From Acidimicrobiales bacterium (GTDB lineage: Bacteria > Actinomycetota > Acidimicrobiia > Acidimicrobiales > RAAP-2): DNA of 64,000 bases. This document shows, in pieces, positions 33,524 to 43,047 of the stretch (position 1 is its first letter; each line of letters begins with the position of its first letter). The notes beneath the pieces were generated by a model that saw only the letters and a list, made by a program, of their open reading frames with translations, was not told where the DNA came from and ran no database searches. A program made the translations under genes and the position numbers. The stretch covers positions 30,045 to 94,044 of the forward strand of contig JADMIJ010000007.1 of assembly GCA_015478655.1 (NCBI GenBank), given 5' to 3'.

Positions 33524-34528
33524 CTAACCGACCAGCGGGCTATAGAGGTACGAGGCGGACGAGAGGCGGTAGACCACGAAGGCGTTCTCCTGGATCGGCG
33601 TGCCCTGGACGTCGACCTGGAGGTCGATCCCCACGCTCTGGATCATGTCCGGGGGGCAGTTGGAGCTGGTCGGGTTGCCGTTGACATCGAGAGTGGGAGC
33701 TGTGCAGGCGTTGAAGGCGGGAAGGATCCCGCCCCCGCCGGCTGCGCCCCCGGCCCCGGCTGTGTAGGCCGACGAGTAGGGGTCGAGGGTGTTGTAGCTG
33801 AAGATGGTCGGAGGGGTGTTGTTGGTCAGATAGGTCTGGCCGTTGACGACACCGCTGATGGTGACCAAAACCTTGCCCGAGGTGGACCAACTGCAGGGGA
33901 CCGTGGAGGTGACCACGAACGGGCACGCCGGGGTGGAGGCGGTACAGCCGGGAAGGGCATTGGATGGCGGGTTCGGGCAGGCCGGGTACTGGGTCACGGT
34001 GAACACCGACGAATAGAACTTGCTGCCCGCGGCCTTGACCGGCGTCGTGGCCGCCATGACGATCTTCCCCGGCCCGTTGGTGTCACCGATGTTGGCGTAG
34101 AAGGTGGTCGAGTAGGTCCCCACGCTTCCCTTCAGGAAGGCCGGGCACGGGATCTTGGCGGCGGTCGAGCAGCTGGGTGGTGTGCTGACCCCCGGCGTCG
34201 CCGTCGGCGTCGGAGCCGGTTCGACCTGGCTCCGGATCAGCCGTTGGATGATGATCGAGCTTGGCAGCAACTGGTCGGTGGCCTGGTAGGAGGAGATGAC
34301 GTTGGTGCCGGCGTTGAGGTAGGCGGTCAGGGCCGTACTGAGAATGGTCAACAGCACGATGAGGGCGGTGAAGGCCACCAGCAGCTCGACCAGGGTGAGC
34401 CCGTCCTCGTCTCGGTCGCCGAACCGGCCGCGGCCGGCCCTCCCGGCTGGCCATCCCCCCGCCCGGGGCGGTACCGGATCGGCGGCAGGTGCGGCCGCGC
34501 CTCGCTCGTCCATCGGGTGGGCCCGCAT
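33524..34528 (-). CDS. Type IV minor prepilin, PilW/PulJ-like
   Basis: 334 residues. The prepilin peptidase motif is GLTLVELLVAFTALIVL near residue 41: cleavage after G, Glu at +5 of the mature protein, then a hydrophobic helix. A basic, Pro-rich 40-residue leader precedes it, longer than usual. The soluble domain has several Cys pairs. The start overlaps the stop of the giant prepilin gene by one base (TGATG), showing translational coupling. PilW/PulJ proteins join PilV and PilX in the complex that primes pilus assembly at the tip. Confidence 0.85.
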   Translation of the reverse strand: MRAHPMDERGAAAPAADPVPPRAGGWPAGRAGRGRFGDRDEDGLTLVELLVAFTALIVLLTILSTALTAYLNAGTNVISSYQATDQLLPSSIIIQRLIRSQVEPAPTPTATPGVSTPPSCSTAAKIPCPAFLKGSVGTYSTTFYANIGDTNGPGKIVMAATTPVKAAGSKFYSSVFTVTQYPACPNPPSNALPGCTASTPACPFVVTSTVPCSWSTSGKVLVTISGVVNGQTYLTNNTPPTIFSYNTLDPYSSAYTAGAGGAAGGGGILPAFNACTAPTLDVNGNPTSSNCPPDMIQSVGIDLQVDVQGTPIQENAFVVYRLSSASYLYSPLVG

Positions 34529-37500
34529 CAGGTGACGCTCACGATGACCGGGTTCGGGAACAGGACGGTGGTACCACTGGCCACCAGGGAGCCGCTCCCG
34601 ACGGTGATGGGAATGGACACCGCCGGTGACGTGCCGGTGACCTTCAGGGTGTACGAGCCGTAGGGCACCTCGGTCCGACTGAGGCCGTCGGGCCCGGCGG
34701 TCGGCAGGGTGTAGGTGTCGGCGTTGCACCCGGGCCCGGCCGTGGTGGCGGTGAGCTGGAAGGTCGCTCCCATGTAGGGAAGGCCGATGGCGGCCCCGGT
34801 GAGGTGCAAGGCCTCGACGGACAGAAGGCCGAGGGGAACGGTGACCGACGTCGAGCCTCCGGGCATAGTGGCCACCTGGCTCTGGTTGAAGCTGCCGCCC
34901 AGCAGCTCGCTCTGGCAGTCGCCGGCGAAGAGACCGTAACCGCCGACGAACGGGTACAGATCGGGGAGATTGGTGACGTTGGGGACCGCCCCGGCGGTCA
35001 CCACATTGGCATAGGGGTTGGGGGAGAGGCTGGGGTTCTGGATCTCCAACGGCACCCCGGTCACGACGTTCCCGGCCAGCCCCGAGGGCGTCTGGTCGGA
35101 CCAGGTGCCCGCCGGCCCAGTGGACGAGGAGAGGATGACCGCCCCGGTGGGACTGGCCCCGACCGCCGAACAGTAGGTGGGGGACCCGGAGGTGGTGCAG
35201 TCGATGCTGCTCAGGTAGTCAGCCGCATTGGCCTGCGGCAGCGCCGGCGAGCTCCAGTTGGCCGTGGCGGTGCCGCCGCTGCTGGCCAGGAGGAAGGCGG
35301 AGGGGGTGCCCGAGGTGCTGCCAATGGCAGTGATGGCACAGGAGGTCCCCGACCAGCAGGACAGGACACCGAGCTGGCTGATGGTGCCGGCACCGGGGGT
35401 GGGGACGGTCACATTGGACCAGACGTCGGCCGTGCCCGACCCGACGGTCATCGCCCCGGACAGGATGGCCGGAGCCGTGGGGGTGGCACCGGAGACCACG
35501 CAGGTCGTGGCCGTCGGGCAGGCCACCTGGTACAGCGCGGTCAGCGCACCGCTGCCCGCCGCCGGGATGGTGTCATTGGCCAAGGTGGCGCTGGCCGTGG
35601 TGGCTCCGTACATGATGAGCGGTCCCGACGCCCCGCCCCCGATCTTGCCGGTACCGAGGACGACGCACTTGGCCGAGGTCGCGGGCGGGCAGACCAGACG
35701 GTTGAGGGCGGTCACGGTCGTGCCGGCGGGGAAGGAGTCGGCCGTCCAGGTCAGGGCCGATGTCCCCAGGCCGGCGGCCGCACTCCCCGAGATGACGATG
35801 GGGCCGCTCGGGTTGGCGCCGACCTTGCCGGTGCCCATGGCCAAGCAGCTGGTGTCTGACGGACAGGTCAGCGAGGTCAGGGCGGACAGGGTGAACCCGG
35901 GAGTCGTCCCGGTCGCCCAGGTGCCACCGAACCCGCCGGACAGGACGATCGGGGTGCCGGCGCTGGGGGCGTTGCTCGTCCCCAGGGCAGCGCAGCCGGT
36001 GCCGGACGGTGAGCACACCAGACTGGTCAGCCCGGTTGTGCTGGCGGGGATGGTGACCGCCGTCCACGCATCCACGCCGGTGCCCGAGATCGTGTCGGAC
36101 AGTACGGCGGCTCCCGTCGCGGTGGTGCCGATGGCCACGCAATTGACCGCTGACGGACACACGATCTGGGAGAGCGACGTCACCCCGGTGAGGGCCGTGC
36201 CGGTGCTGGCAGCCGCCACCGACGGCACCGACGGGTTGGCGTCGACGATGACCGGTGTGCTGACCCCGCCGGTGAGCTGGTAGCCGACCCCCTCGCACTC
36301 GACGGTGCCGGCGCAGGCGATGGAGGCGATGCGGGTGGCCGCCACGGGGACGCTGACCGTCGACCAGTTGGCCTGATTGGACCAGGTCAGCACAGCCCCG
36401 GCGCCGTTCTCCCCGGCCGAGAGGCAGGTGATCTGGCCGGCGTTCGGGCACGCCGTCCCGTCCTCGACCGCGCTGGAGGAGGGGTAGGAGAGAGTGGCGG
36501 AGCTCCCCTGGTCGTAGGGCGGGAAGCTGGCCACCGGCAGCTTGGTCACCGCCCCGATGTTGACTGTGACGCCCGAGAGCGATTCGGACTGGGGCTGCTG
36601 GAGGACGTGCGCGGTGACGGTGCCGGTGGTGTTGGCCACGAACGACGGCGAGCCGTAGGTGGACCCGGCCGGGATCCCGCTGCTGGCATTGGCGACGGCG
36701 ACCGTGTAGGTGGCGCCGGTGCCGGGCGTCGGGAGCACTTGTGCGAAGGCGCAGCCGTAGTTGTCGGGATAGATGGTGAGGTTCTGCAGCGCCGTGCCCG
36801 AGCTACTGGTGATGGTGACCGGGGGGGCTTGGACCCGTTCGCTCCACAGGTTTCCCTGGCTGTCGTTGGCCGAGCTGTCACCGGAGAGCTGCAGGGCGAT
36901 GAAGCCGAGCGTCTGGATGCCGGAGGGCGGGTAGTTGAGGATGATGCTGTCTTGCACGTTGTTCACGTCGGCATTGGGGCCCCACGAGACGGTCATCCGC
37001 AGCTTGAGCAACTGGGGCGTGCCCGAGGCGCACAGATTGGGCTTGGACCCGCTGCCGGCGTTCTGCACCGTGGTCCATTCGTATTCCGCACTGAGGGCGT
37101 AGGTGGTGGCCCCCCTGGTCTCCGAGGTCGTGGGCTGGGTCACCGGGCACCCGGTCAGCAGCTTGCCGGTTCCCGAGTTGGGCGGGACGGTCAGGGTGTT
37201 GGCCGACACCGCCGTGTAGTTGACCAGTTGCAGGCCGGTCGTGGTCGCCACCAGGGCCGACACGCCGGGCCCTGGGGCGGCGAAGCCGGTCGTCGAGGCC
37301 ACGCTGATGGTGGTCTGGGTGGCCAGGATGAGGTTGTTGGACGCCGCCGCCACGGTGGTGGCCGCGGCGTTGGTGCCCACCGGCACCGCGCTGTGGTCGA
37401 CGTTCACCTCGCCGAAGCAGTTCACGGGTGGGGTGACATTGGAGAGGACCTCGGCCCACTTCTCGGCGATGGAAAGGGCCGTCTGCTGGTTCTTGGCCTG

Positions 37501-37665
37501 ACCGGCCTGGACCAGTGAGGTGGTGAACAGGTACGACAGGGGGACGAGGGCGACCATGAGGACGACGAAGGCCACCAACACCTCGATCAGGGTCACACCG
37601 TCGTCGCCTCGCCGGCGACGCACCGGGAGCTCCGGGTGACGTCGTGTAGTTCGGAATGGGCCCAC
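34528..37665 (-). CDS. Giant minor prepilin with a Cys-stapled beta-propeller-like repeat domain
   Basis: 1045 residues. Prepilin motif G23|VTLIEVLVAFVVL with Glu at +5 (E28); PilV/PulI-like. After a pilin-like head (about 45-400) come about eight repeats of 45-58 residues, each with a Cys pair: C451/C457, C503/C509, C551/C558, C601/C607, C659/C667, C716/C722, C770/C776 and C823/C832, plus C406/C414 before. Each repeat reads roughly S-x-x-C-P-S-x-x-x-C-x-A-x-G, then a strand and a W-T-like end, the pattern of beta-propeller blades. About 195 residues follow. Ordinary minor pilins are 120-250 residues. It is first in the operon. Pilus-tip adhesin is my inference, by analogy with large tip pilins such as Thermus ComZ and with propeller-bearing PilY1. 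Confidence 0.82.
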   Translation of the reverse strand: MGPFRTTRRHPELPVRRRRGDDGVTLIEVLVAFVVLMVALVPLSYLFTTSLVQAGQAKNQQTALSIAEKWAEVLSNVTPPVNCFGEVNVDHSAVPVGTNAAATTVAAASNNLILATQTTISVASTTGFAAPGPGVSALVATTTGLQLVNYTAVSANTLTVPPNSGTGKLLTGCPVTQPTTSETRGATTYALSAEYEWTTVQNAGSGSKPNLCASGTPQLLKLRMTVSWGPNADVNNVQDSIILNYPPSGIQTLGFIALQLSGDSSANDSQGNLWSERVQAPPVTITSSSGTALQNLTIYPDNYGCAFAQVLPTPGTGATYTVAVANASSGIPAGSTYGSPSFVANTTGTVTAHVLQQPQSESLSGVTVNIGAVTKLPVASFPPYDQGSSATLSYPSSSAVEDGTACPNAGQITCLSAGENGAGAVLTWSNQANWSTVSVPVAATRIASIACAGTVECEGVGYQLTGGVSTPVIVDANPSVPSVAAASTGTALTGVTSLSQIVCPSAVNCVAIGTTATGAAVLSDTISGTGVDAWTAVTIPASTTGLTSLVCSPSGTGCAALGTSNAPSAGTPIVLSGGFGGTWATGTTPGFTLSALTSLTCPSDTSCLAMGTGKVGANPSGPIVISGSAAAGLGTSALTWTADSFPAGTTVTALNRLVCPPATSAKCVVLGTGKIGGGASGPLIMYGATTASATLANDTIPAAGSGALTALYQVACPTATTCVVSGATPTAPAILSGAMTVGSGTADVWSNVTVPTPGAGTISQLGVLSCWSGTSCAITAIGSTSGTPSAFLLASSGGTATANWSSPALPQANAADYLSSIDCTTSGSPTYCSAVGASPTGAVILSSSTGPAGTWSDQTPSGLAGNVVTGVPLEIQNPSLSPNPYANVVTAGAVPNVTNLPDLYPFVGGYGLFAGDCQSELLGGSFNQSQVATMPGGSTSVTVPLGLLSVEALHLTGAAIGLPYMGATFQLTATTAGPGCNADTYTLPTAGPDGLSRTEVPYGSYTLKVTGTSPAVSIPITVGSGSLVASGTTVLFPNPVIVSVT

Positions 37666-37690
37666 AGGCCTCTTATGTCGGCTTCTTCCA

Positions 37691-37712
37691 GCACTTTCTA
37701 TAGTGAAAGTGC
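37691..37712 (-). promoter_or_regulatory. Perfect 8-bp palindrome overlapping the pilin operon promoter
   Basis: GCACTTTC and GAAAGTGC flank TATAGT. On the minus strand the centre gives TATAGA, a good -10, about 31 bases before the GTG of the giant prepilin. A repressor dimer bound to these arms would cover the promoter. Confidence 0.55.
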
Positions 37713-37954
37713 CAAATCAACCCAAGGAATCCACGGATACCGCGACGAGGGCCCGTCCTGATGCCCGGGACGCCAGTGGTGAGGGACCCCGCCACCAGCC
37801 TTATCCCCAGTACCCCCGACCGAGGGAAATGGCGCCCCGGTTGTGGGTTCTACCAGGGACTATCTCCTGAGCGACCACGGGAGCCCCGGCCGCTCGCTGC
37901 TCGTCGCGACATCCCGGTAAAGGGTCGCGGCCGCCAGGCGTGGGCGCCGAATTG

Positions 37955-39118
37955 TCAGTAGGAGCGGGGCAGCCCCAGGGAGTGCTGGGCCACGAAATTG
38001 AGGATCATCTCGCGGCTGACCGGGGCGATCCGCAGCAGGCGGGCCATGCCCCAGAGGTCGGCGAGGCCGTACTCGGTCGACATCCCGTTGCCCCCGTGGG
38101 TCTGGATGGCCTGATCCAGGGCAGCCAGCGTGGCCTCCGCCGCTGCGTACTTGGCCATGTTGGCGGCCTCGCCGGCGGCGGCGGTGTCACCGGCATGGTC
38201 GCACAACCAGGCTGCCTTGTCGGTCATCAGCCGGGCCAGCTCCACCTCGATCTTGGCCTTGGCCAACGGATGGGAGATCCCCTGGTGCCGCCCGATCGGC
38301 GTGCCCCATACCTCGCGGCCCCGGGCGTACTCGGCCGCCCGCCCGAGGGCGTAGCGGGCGATGCCGTTGGCCGTGGCCGCCGACAGGATGCGCTCGGGAT
38401 TGAGCCCGAAGAAGACCTGGCGCAGGCCCTCCCCCTCGTCACCGAGCAACCGGTCCGCATCGACCTGGACGTTGTCGAAGAACAGCGTGTACTGCTTCTC
38501 CGGTGCGGTGATCTCCACCGGCAGGACCTGTTTGTCGAGCCCCGGGGTGTCGGTGTCCACCACGAAGAGGGAGAGGCGGCCGCGTCCCGTGTCAGGATCC
38601 ACGCCCGACCTGGTCACGACCAGGATGGCCTCGCATTCGTCGACGCCGGAGATGTAGTACTTCGATCCGTTGAGCCGGTAGATGTCACCGTCCTTGGTGG
38701 CGGTCAGGGACAGGTTGTGGGAGTTCGAGCCGGCGTCGGGCTCGGTGATGGCGAACGCCATCTTGAGCTCGCCGGTGGCGAACCGGGGCAGCCACCGCTG
38801 CTTCTGATCCTCGGTCCCGAACCGGGCGATGATGGTGACGCAGATGGCGGGCGACACCACGATGACCAGCAGCGGGCACCCAACTGCGGCCAGCTCCTCG
38901 GCCACGGCGGCCAGTTCGGTGATCCCGCCACCCCCGCCGCCGTACTGCTCGGGGACATTGACCCCCAGGAACCCCGGCTCGGCTATCGCACGCCACAGCT
39001 CGTCGGTGCGCTCGTCGGCGTGGGCCTTCTTCACGTAGTAGTCGTGCCCGAACTTGGAGGCGATGGCGCCGACCGCCTCACGCAGCATCTGTTGCTCGTC
39101 GGATTCGATGAAGTCCAT
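37955..39118 (-). CDS. Acyl-CoA dehydrogenase
   Basis: 387 residues, full length: N-terminal helices (MDFIESDEQQMLREAVG), middle beta-domain with FAITEPDAGSNSHN (FAD/substrate contact), and the C-terminal helical bundle ending QTHGGNGMSTEYGLADLW. In many members the catalytic Glu lies near this stretch. It is the last gene of a four-gene operon, 4 bases after the AtuA gene. In the Pseudomonas atu pathway the equivalent is AtuD (citronellyl-CoA dehydrogenase); the substrate here is probably a branched acyl-CoA, but this is by context only. Confidence 0.9.
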   Translation of the reverse strand: MDFIESDEQQMLREAVGAIASKFGHDYYVKKAHADERTDELWRAIAEPGFLGVNVPEQYGGGGGGITELAAVAEELAAVGCPLLVIVVSPAICVTIIARFGTEDQKQRWLPRFATGELKMAFAITEPDAGSNSHNLSLTATKDGDIYRLNGSKYYISGVDECEAILVVTRSGVDPDTGRGRLSLFVVDTDTPGLDKQVLPVEITAPEKQYTLFFDNVQVDADRLLGDEGEGLRQVFFGLNPERILSAATANGIARYALGRAAEYARGREVWGTPIGRHQGISHPLAKAKIEVELARLMTDKAAWLCDHAGDTAAAGEAANMAKYAAAEATLAALDQAIQTHGGNGMSTEYGLADLWGMARLLRIAPVSREMILNFVAQHSLGLPRSY

Positions 39119-39122
39119 TGCC

Positions 39123-40964
39123 CTACTCCTCGGGGTGTTGGGCCAGCAGGCCGACCGGGATGCCGACCACTCTGCTCCGAAGGTACTCGCCCAGGCCCTT
39201 GGCCTGTGGATCGGGGCGGGTGGAGGAGGCCACTCCCTCTCCCAACAGGCCCACCACCACGAAATTGAGGGCGCGTAGGTTGGCGAAGGCGAAGCGCTGC
39301 ACTTCGAGCCCCTCGGCCTCGGGCAGCAGCGCCCGGAATTCCTCGAGGGTGAGGAAGGAGTCGAGCCAGGCCCACGCAGCCTCTGACCGGGCCCACAGCC
39401 CGACATTGGCGTTCCCGCCCTTGTCGCCGGAGCGGGCACCGATGACGGTGCCGAGCGGAAGGCTGCGGGTGGGAGCCCGACCGTCGACGGCCGGCGGGCC
39501 TGCGTCGGAGTCGGGCACGACGTCGGGGGCCATCGCGGCACCAGGGGAGAGGGCGCTGTCCGGCGAGGCGTCGACGATCCTCACGTGGTCCTGGCTGGGG
39601 TTGGGCCGGTGGGGCACCACCACGGCCCGGCCGTCGGCATGGATGACCCGGGGGACCACCAGATGGGCCGGGAGCAGGGCCGGCCAGAACACGCCATAGG
39701 CGCTCCCCGAGGCCGGGGGGCTGGTGAGGTGGAGGCCGGGGTAGCCGGCCAGAGCCAGCTCGGTGGCCGCGCTCGAGAAGCTCCGGCCCACCCGTTCGGG
39801 GTCGGCGTCCTTGACGGTGATGCGGAGTTGGGCGGTGGCCTCGGCGTTGAGCGCGGCGTCGACCTTGTCGGACCGGATGAGCTGCGTGTCGAACTCGTCG
39901 TACTGGCCGATGCCGCCCAATGCTCGGTCGAGGGAGCGGAGGGTCAGCGCGGCCTTGGCCTCGATGTCCAGCCCGGTCAGCACGAAGGTCATCGAGTTGC
40001 GCCACCCGCCCAACAGATTGACGCTGACCTTGACCCGCTCGGGTGCCGGTAGACCGCGGGTCTCGGACAGGCGGACCCGGTCCGGGCCCTCCTGCTCGGC
40101 CCGGATGGTGTCGAACCGGGCCACCACGTCGGTGTTGAGATAGTGGTGGCCGCCGATCTCGTAGAGCAGCTGGGCCGTCACCGTTCCCACTGACACCTCG
40201 CCACCGGTGCCCGGGTGCTTGGCGATCACCGACGACCCGTCGTCGGCCACCTCGGCGATGGGGAAGCCGGGGTAGTCGACGCCCTCCACCTCGGTGAAGA
40301 AGGCGTAGTTGCCCCCGGTGGCCTGCGGACCGCATTCGATGACGTGCCCCGCCACCACGGCGCCGGCCAGACGGTCCCAGTCGGTGGGTGACCACCCGTG
40401 ATGCCACGCCGCCGGCCCCACCACCAGCGAGGCGTCGGTGACCCGGGGGCAGATGATCACATCGGCGCCGCCGGACAGGGCCTCGACGATGGGCCAGCCG
40501 CCGAGGTAGGCGTTGGCCGACACCACCTGGCCGTGGGCATCGGCCAGCGGCCGTCCGGTGTCGAGGTGGGGGAGGGAGTGGCCTTCCCGGTTGAGCTCGT
40601 CGAGGCGGGGCAGGAGGTCATCGCCCTCGATGTGGGCCACCGACACCGTCAGCCCCAGCCGCTCGGCCAGCAGGCGCACCTGGTGGGCGAGCCCGGCCGG
40701 ATTGAGCCCCCCGGCGTTGGTGACCACCTTGATCCGGCGGTCGATGCAGGTGCCCAGCACCTCCTCCATCTGGGTGAGGAAGGTGTGCGCCCATCCCTTG
40801 GTCGAGTCGCGCTGGTAGCCCTTCCAGAGGATGAGCATGGTGAGCTCGGCCAGCCAGTCACCGGTCAGGACGTCGATCGGGCCGCCGTCCACCATCTCCC
40901 GGGCCGCCGACAGGCGGTCGCCGTAGAAGCCCGAGCAGTTGGCGATGCGCAGCGGATCGGTCAC
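39123..40964 (-). CDS. AtuA-like protein (acyclic terpene utilisation family, DUF1446)
   Basis: 613 residues. The DUF1446/AtuA core (about 5-450: RIANCSGFYGDRLSAAREM at the start, VVTNAGGLNPAGLA, ICPRVTDASLVVGPAAWHHG) is followed by a linker and a C-terminal AtuA-associated domain (about 505-605: GTVIGARSGDKGGNANVGLW). Biochemical role is unresolved even in Pseudomonas, where atuA is required for growth on citronellol. It overlaps the biotin carboxylase gene by 4 bases, so they are tightly coupled. Confidence 0.9.
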   Translation of the reverse strand: MTDPLRIANCSGFYGDRLSAAREMVDGGPIDVLTGDWLAELTMLILWKGYQRDSTKGWAHTFLTQMEEVLGTCIDRRIKVVTNAGGLNPAGLAHQVRLLAERLGLTVSVAHIEGDDLLPRLDELNREGHSLPHLDTGRPLADAHGQVVSANAYLGGWPIVEALSGGADVIICPRVTDASLVVGPAAWHHGWSPTDWDRLAGAVVAGHVIECGPQATGGNYAFFTEVEGVDYPGFPIAEVADDGSSVIAKHPGTGGEVSVGTVTAQLLYEIGGHHYLNTDVVARFDTIRAEQEGPDRVRLSETRGLPAPERVKVSVNLLGGWRNSMTFVLTGLDIEAKAALTLRSLDRALGGIGQYDEFDTQLIRSDKVDAALNAEATAQLRITVKDADPERVGRSFSSAATELALAGYPGLHLTSPPASGSAYGVFWPALLPAHLVVPRVIHADGRAVVVPHRPNPSQDHVRIVDASPDSALSPGAAMAPDVVPDSDAGPPAVDGRAPTRSLPLGTVIGARSGDKGGNANVGLWARSEAAWAWLDSFLTLEEFRALLPEAEGLEVQRFAFANLRALNFVVVGLLGEGVASSTRPDPQAKGLGEYLRSRVVGIPVGLLAQHPEE

Positions 40965-43030
40965 GGTGCCGTCCGCCCGGCGTCGATGGTCGGCTCCGGG
41001 CCGGGCGGGGTTGCAGTGGCCGGCTCGATGACGACGAGAATGCGACCGGTCTCGACCTGTTCCCCCTCGTCCACGTTCACCTCGGTCACCGTGCCGGGGG
41101 ACGGGGCGTGGACGGCGTGCTCCATCTTCATGGCTTCGAGCACCACCAGCACCTGATTGGCCTCGACGGTGTCGCCTTCCTTGATCGCCACCCGGACCAC
41201 GCTGCCAGGCATCGGGGCCAGCGCCGACCCCTCCGAGGCTCTGTCGCCGGCAACGGGGAGCCGGACCTGCTCCTGGAGCACCGAGCTGCCGTCAGGGCCA
41301 TCGACGTAGGCCGTCGCCCCGACCTGTTCGACCCGGTAGCGGCGGGTCACGCCGCCGGAGGTGAGGACGACCTGGTCCGGTGCCACCGTGGCCCCGTCGA
41401 GATGGACGGCCGTGCCGTCGAGCGCGACCTCGATGACCGTCTGGCCGGTCTGGTCGAACCGGTAGCCCACGGTCAGGGTCCCGTCCCTGCTGTCGTAGCT
41501 GACCTGCTGGGGCGCAAACCGGTTGTTGCGGTACCCGGATGGAATGGTCCGCTGCACCGCCGCTTCGGCCCGGCGACGGGCCTGGCCGGCCAGTGCGGCC
41601 GCCACCGCATGCCGCCGTACCGCACTGCTGTCGGCCAAGGGCGCCGCCAGCTCCGCTAGTCCGTGGCGATCGAGGAAACCGGTGTCCGTGTCACCGGCCA
41701 GGAATTCGGGATGACGAAGCGTGCGGACCAGGAGGTCGCGGTTGGTGGTGACACCGTGGATGCGCGCCCCGGCCAGCGTGGCCGCCAGGGCCGCCGCCGC
41801 CTCCGATCTGGTCGGGGCGTGGGCGATCACCTTGGCCAGCATGGCGTCGTAGTGCGGGCTCACCACGCTCCCCGACTCGACCCCGCTGTCCACCCGCACG
41901 CTCATTCCGGAGGGCCGGACCTCGAATCGGTGCAGCGTCCCGGTTGAAGGGAGCCAGCCGAGCGACGGGTCCTCGGCATAGAGGCGGGCCTCGACGGCGT
42001 GGCCCTGGGGACCGGCGGCCACGGCGGCGTGGACCTCCTCCGGCAGCGGCGCTCCGCCGGCGATGAGCAGCTGGAGGCGAACCAGATCGAGCCCCGTCAC
42101 CGCCTCGGTGACCGGGTGCTCCACCTGCAGGCGGGTGTTCATCTCGAGGAAGTAGGGATGGCCGCCCCCATCGACGACGAACTCGACGGTGCCGGCGTTG
42201 ACGTAGCCGACGGCTGCGGCCGCGGCCACCGCCGCGTCCACCAGTCGGGCCCGGAGGTCCGGCGAGACGATGGGCGACGGGGCCTCCTCCACGATCTTCT
42301 GGTGCCGGCGCTGGATGCTGCACTCGCGCTCGAACAACGCCACGGTCGTCCCGTGGGCATCGGCCAGGACCTGCACCTCGATGTGGCGGGGATCACTCAC
42401 GTAGCGCTCGAGGAACACGGTTCCGTCGCCGAAGGCCGACTCCGCCTCGCGCCGGGCCGCGGCCACCGCCTCGCCCAGTCCGTCGGGGCCGGACACGATG
42501 CGCATCCCGCGTCCTCCACCGCCGGCCGAGGCCTTGACCAGCAACGGCCAGCCCAACGCCCCGGCCGCCCCGGCATCGGGTGGGCCATCCCCCTCGATGG
42601 TGATCGACGGCAGGGTCGGCACACCGGCGGCCCGCATGATCTCCTTGGCGCCGACCTTGGAGCCCATGGCATCGATGGCCGCCGCTGGCGGGCCCACCCA
42701 GATGAGCCCGGCCTGGCCAATCTGCCGGGCGAAGTCACCGGACTCGGACAGGAAGCCGTACCCGGGGTGAACGGCATCGGCACCGGAGCGAGCGGCGGCA
42801 TCGAGGATGCCTGCGGTGCGCAGATAGGTCTCGGCGGGGGAGAGGCCGGGCAGAGGTACGGCCAGATCGGCTTCGGCTACGTGGGGGCTGTCGGCGTCGG
42901 CGTCCGAGTACACCGCCACGGTGGCCATGCCCATGGCGCGGGCGGTCCGCATGATGCGTCGGGCGATCTCGCCGCGGTTGGCCACCAACAGCGTGTGGAT
43001 GCCAGTGGACGTCCCGCTGGGAGTGCTCAT
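40961..43030 (-). CDS. Acyl-CoA carboxylase alpha subunit (biotin carboxylase + BCCP)
   Basis: 689 residues: biotin carboxylase (LLVANRGEIARRIMRTAR at the start, KASAGGGGRGMRIV as the ATP-grasp glycine loop, ECSIQRRHQKIVEEAPSP), a BT-like linker, and the C-terminal biotinyl domain with the modified lysine K635 in EAMKMEH. It loads CO2 onto biotin for the paired carboxyltransferase. Start is the ATG of MSTPSGTS; an upstream extension would be antisense-like. With the next gene it forms a 3-methylcrotonyl- or geranyl-CoA carboxylase-type enzyme; the AtuA neighbour tilts towards terpenoid or branched acids. Confidence 0.94.
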   Translation of the reverse strand: MSTPSGTSTGIHTLLVANRGEIARRIMRTARAMGMATVAVYSDADADSPHVAEADLAVPLPGLSPAETYLRTAGILDAAARSGADAVHPGYGFLSESGDFARQIGQAGLIWVGPPAAAIDAMGSKVGAKEIMRAAGVPTLPSITIEGDGPPDAGAAGALGWPLLVKASAGGGGRGMRIVSGPDGLGEAVAAARREAESAFGDGTVFLERYVSDPRHIEVQVLADAHGTTVALFERECSIQRRHQKIVEEAPSPIVSPDLRARLVDAAVAAAAAVGYVNAGTVEFVVDGGGHPYFLEMNTRLQVEHPVTEAVTGLDLVRLQLLIAGGAPLPEEVHAAVAAGPQGHAVEARLYAEDPSLGWLPSTGTLHRFEVRPSGMSVRVDSGVESGSVVSPHYDAMLAKVIAHAPTRSEAAAALAATLAGARIHGVTTNRDLLVRTLRHPEFLAGDTDTGFLDRHGLAELAAPLADSSAVRRHAVAAALAGQARRRAEAAVQRTIPSGYRNNRFAPQQVSYDSRDGTLTVGYRFDQTGQTVIEVALDGTAVHLDGATVAPDQVVLTSGGVTRRYRVEQVGATAYVDGPDGSSVLQEQVRLPVAGDRASEGSALAPMPGSVVRVAIKEGDTVEANQVLVVLEAMKMEHAVHAPSPGTVTEVNVDEGEQVETGRILVVIEPATATPPGPEPTIDAGRTAP

Positions 43031-43047
43031 CGATCCGTCCCCCCCAC

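Noticed and set aside
34804..36283. Two 351-codon plus-strand open frames opposite the giant prepilin
   Set aside because: Both are antisense to a gene with a clear prepilin signal and regular Cys repeats. Their own translations show no motif.
31512..37665. CRISPR-like or DNA-level tandem repeats in the prepilin region
   Set aside because: The periodicity is at protein level (Cys pairs about every 50 residues). Nucleotide copies are diverged and there are no spacers or cas genes.
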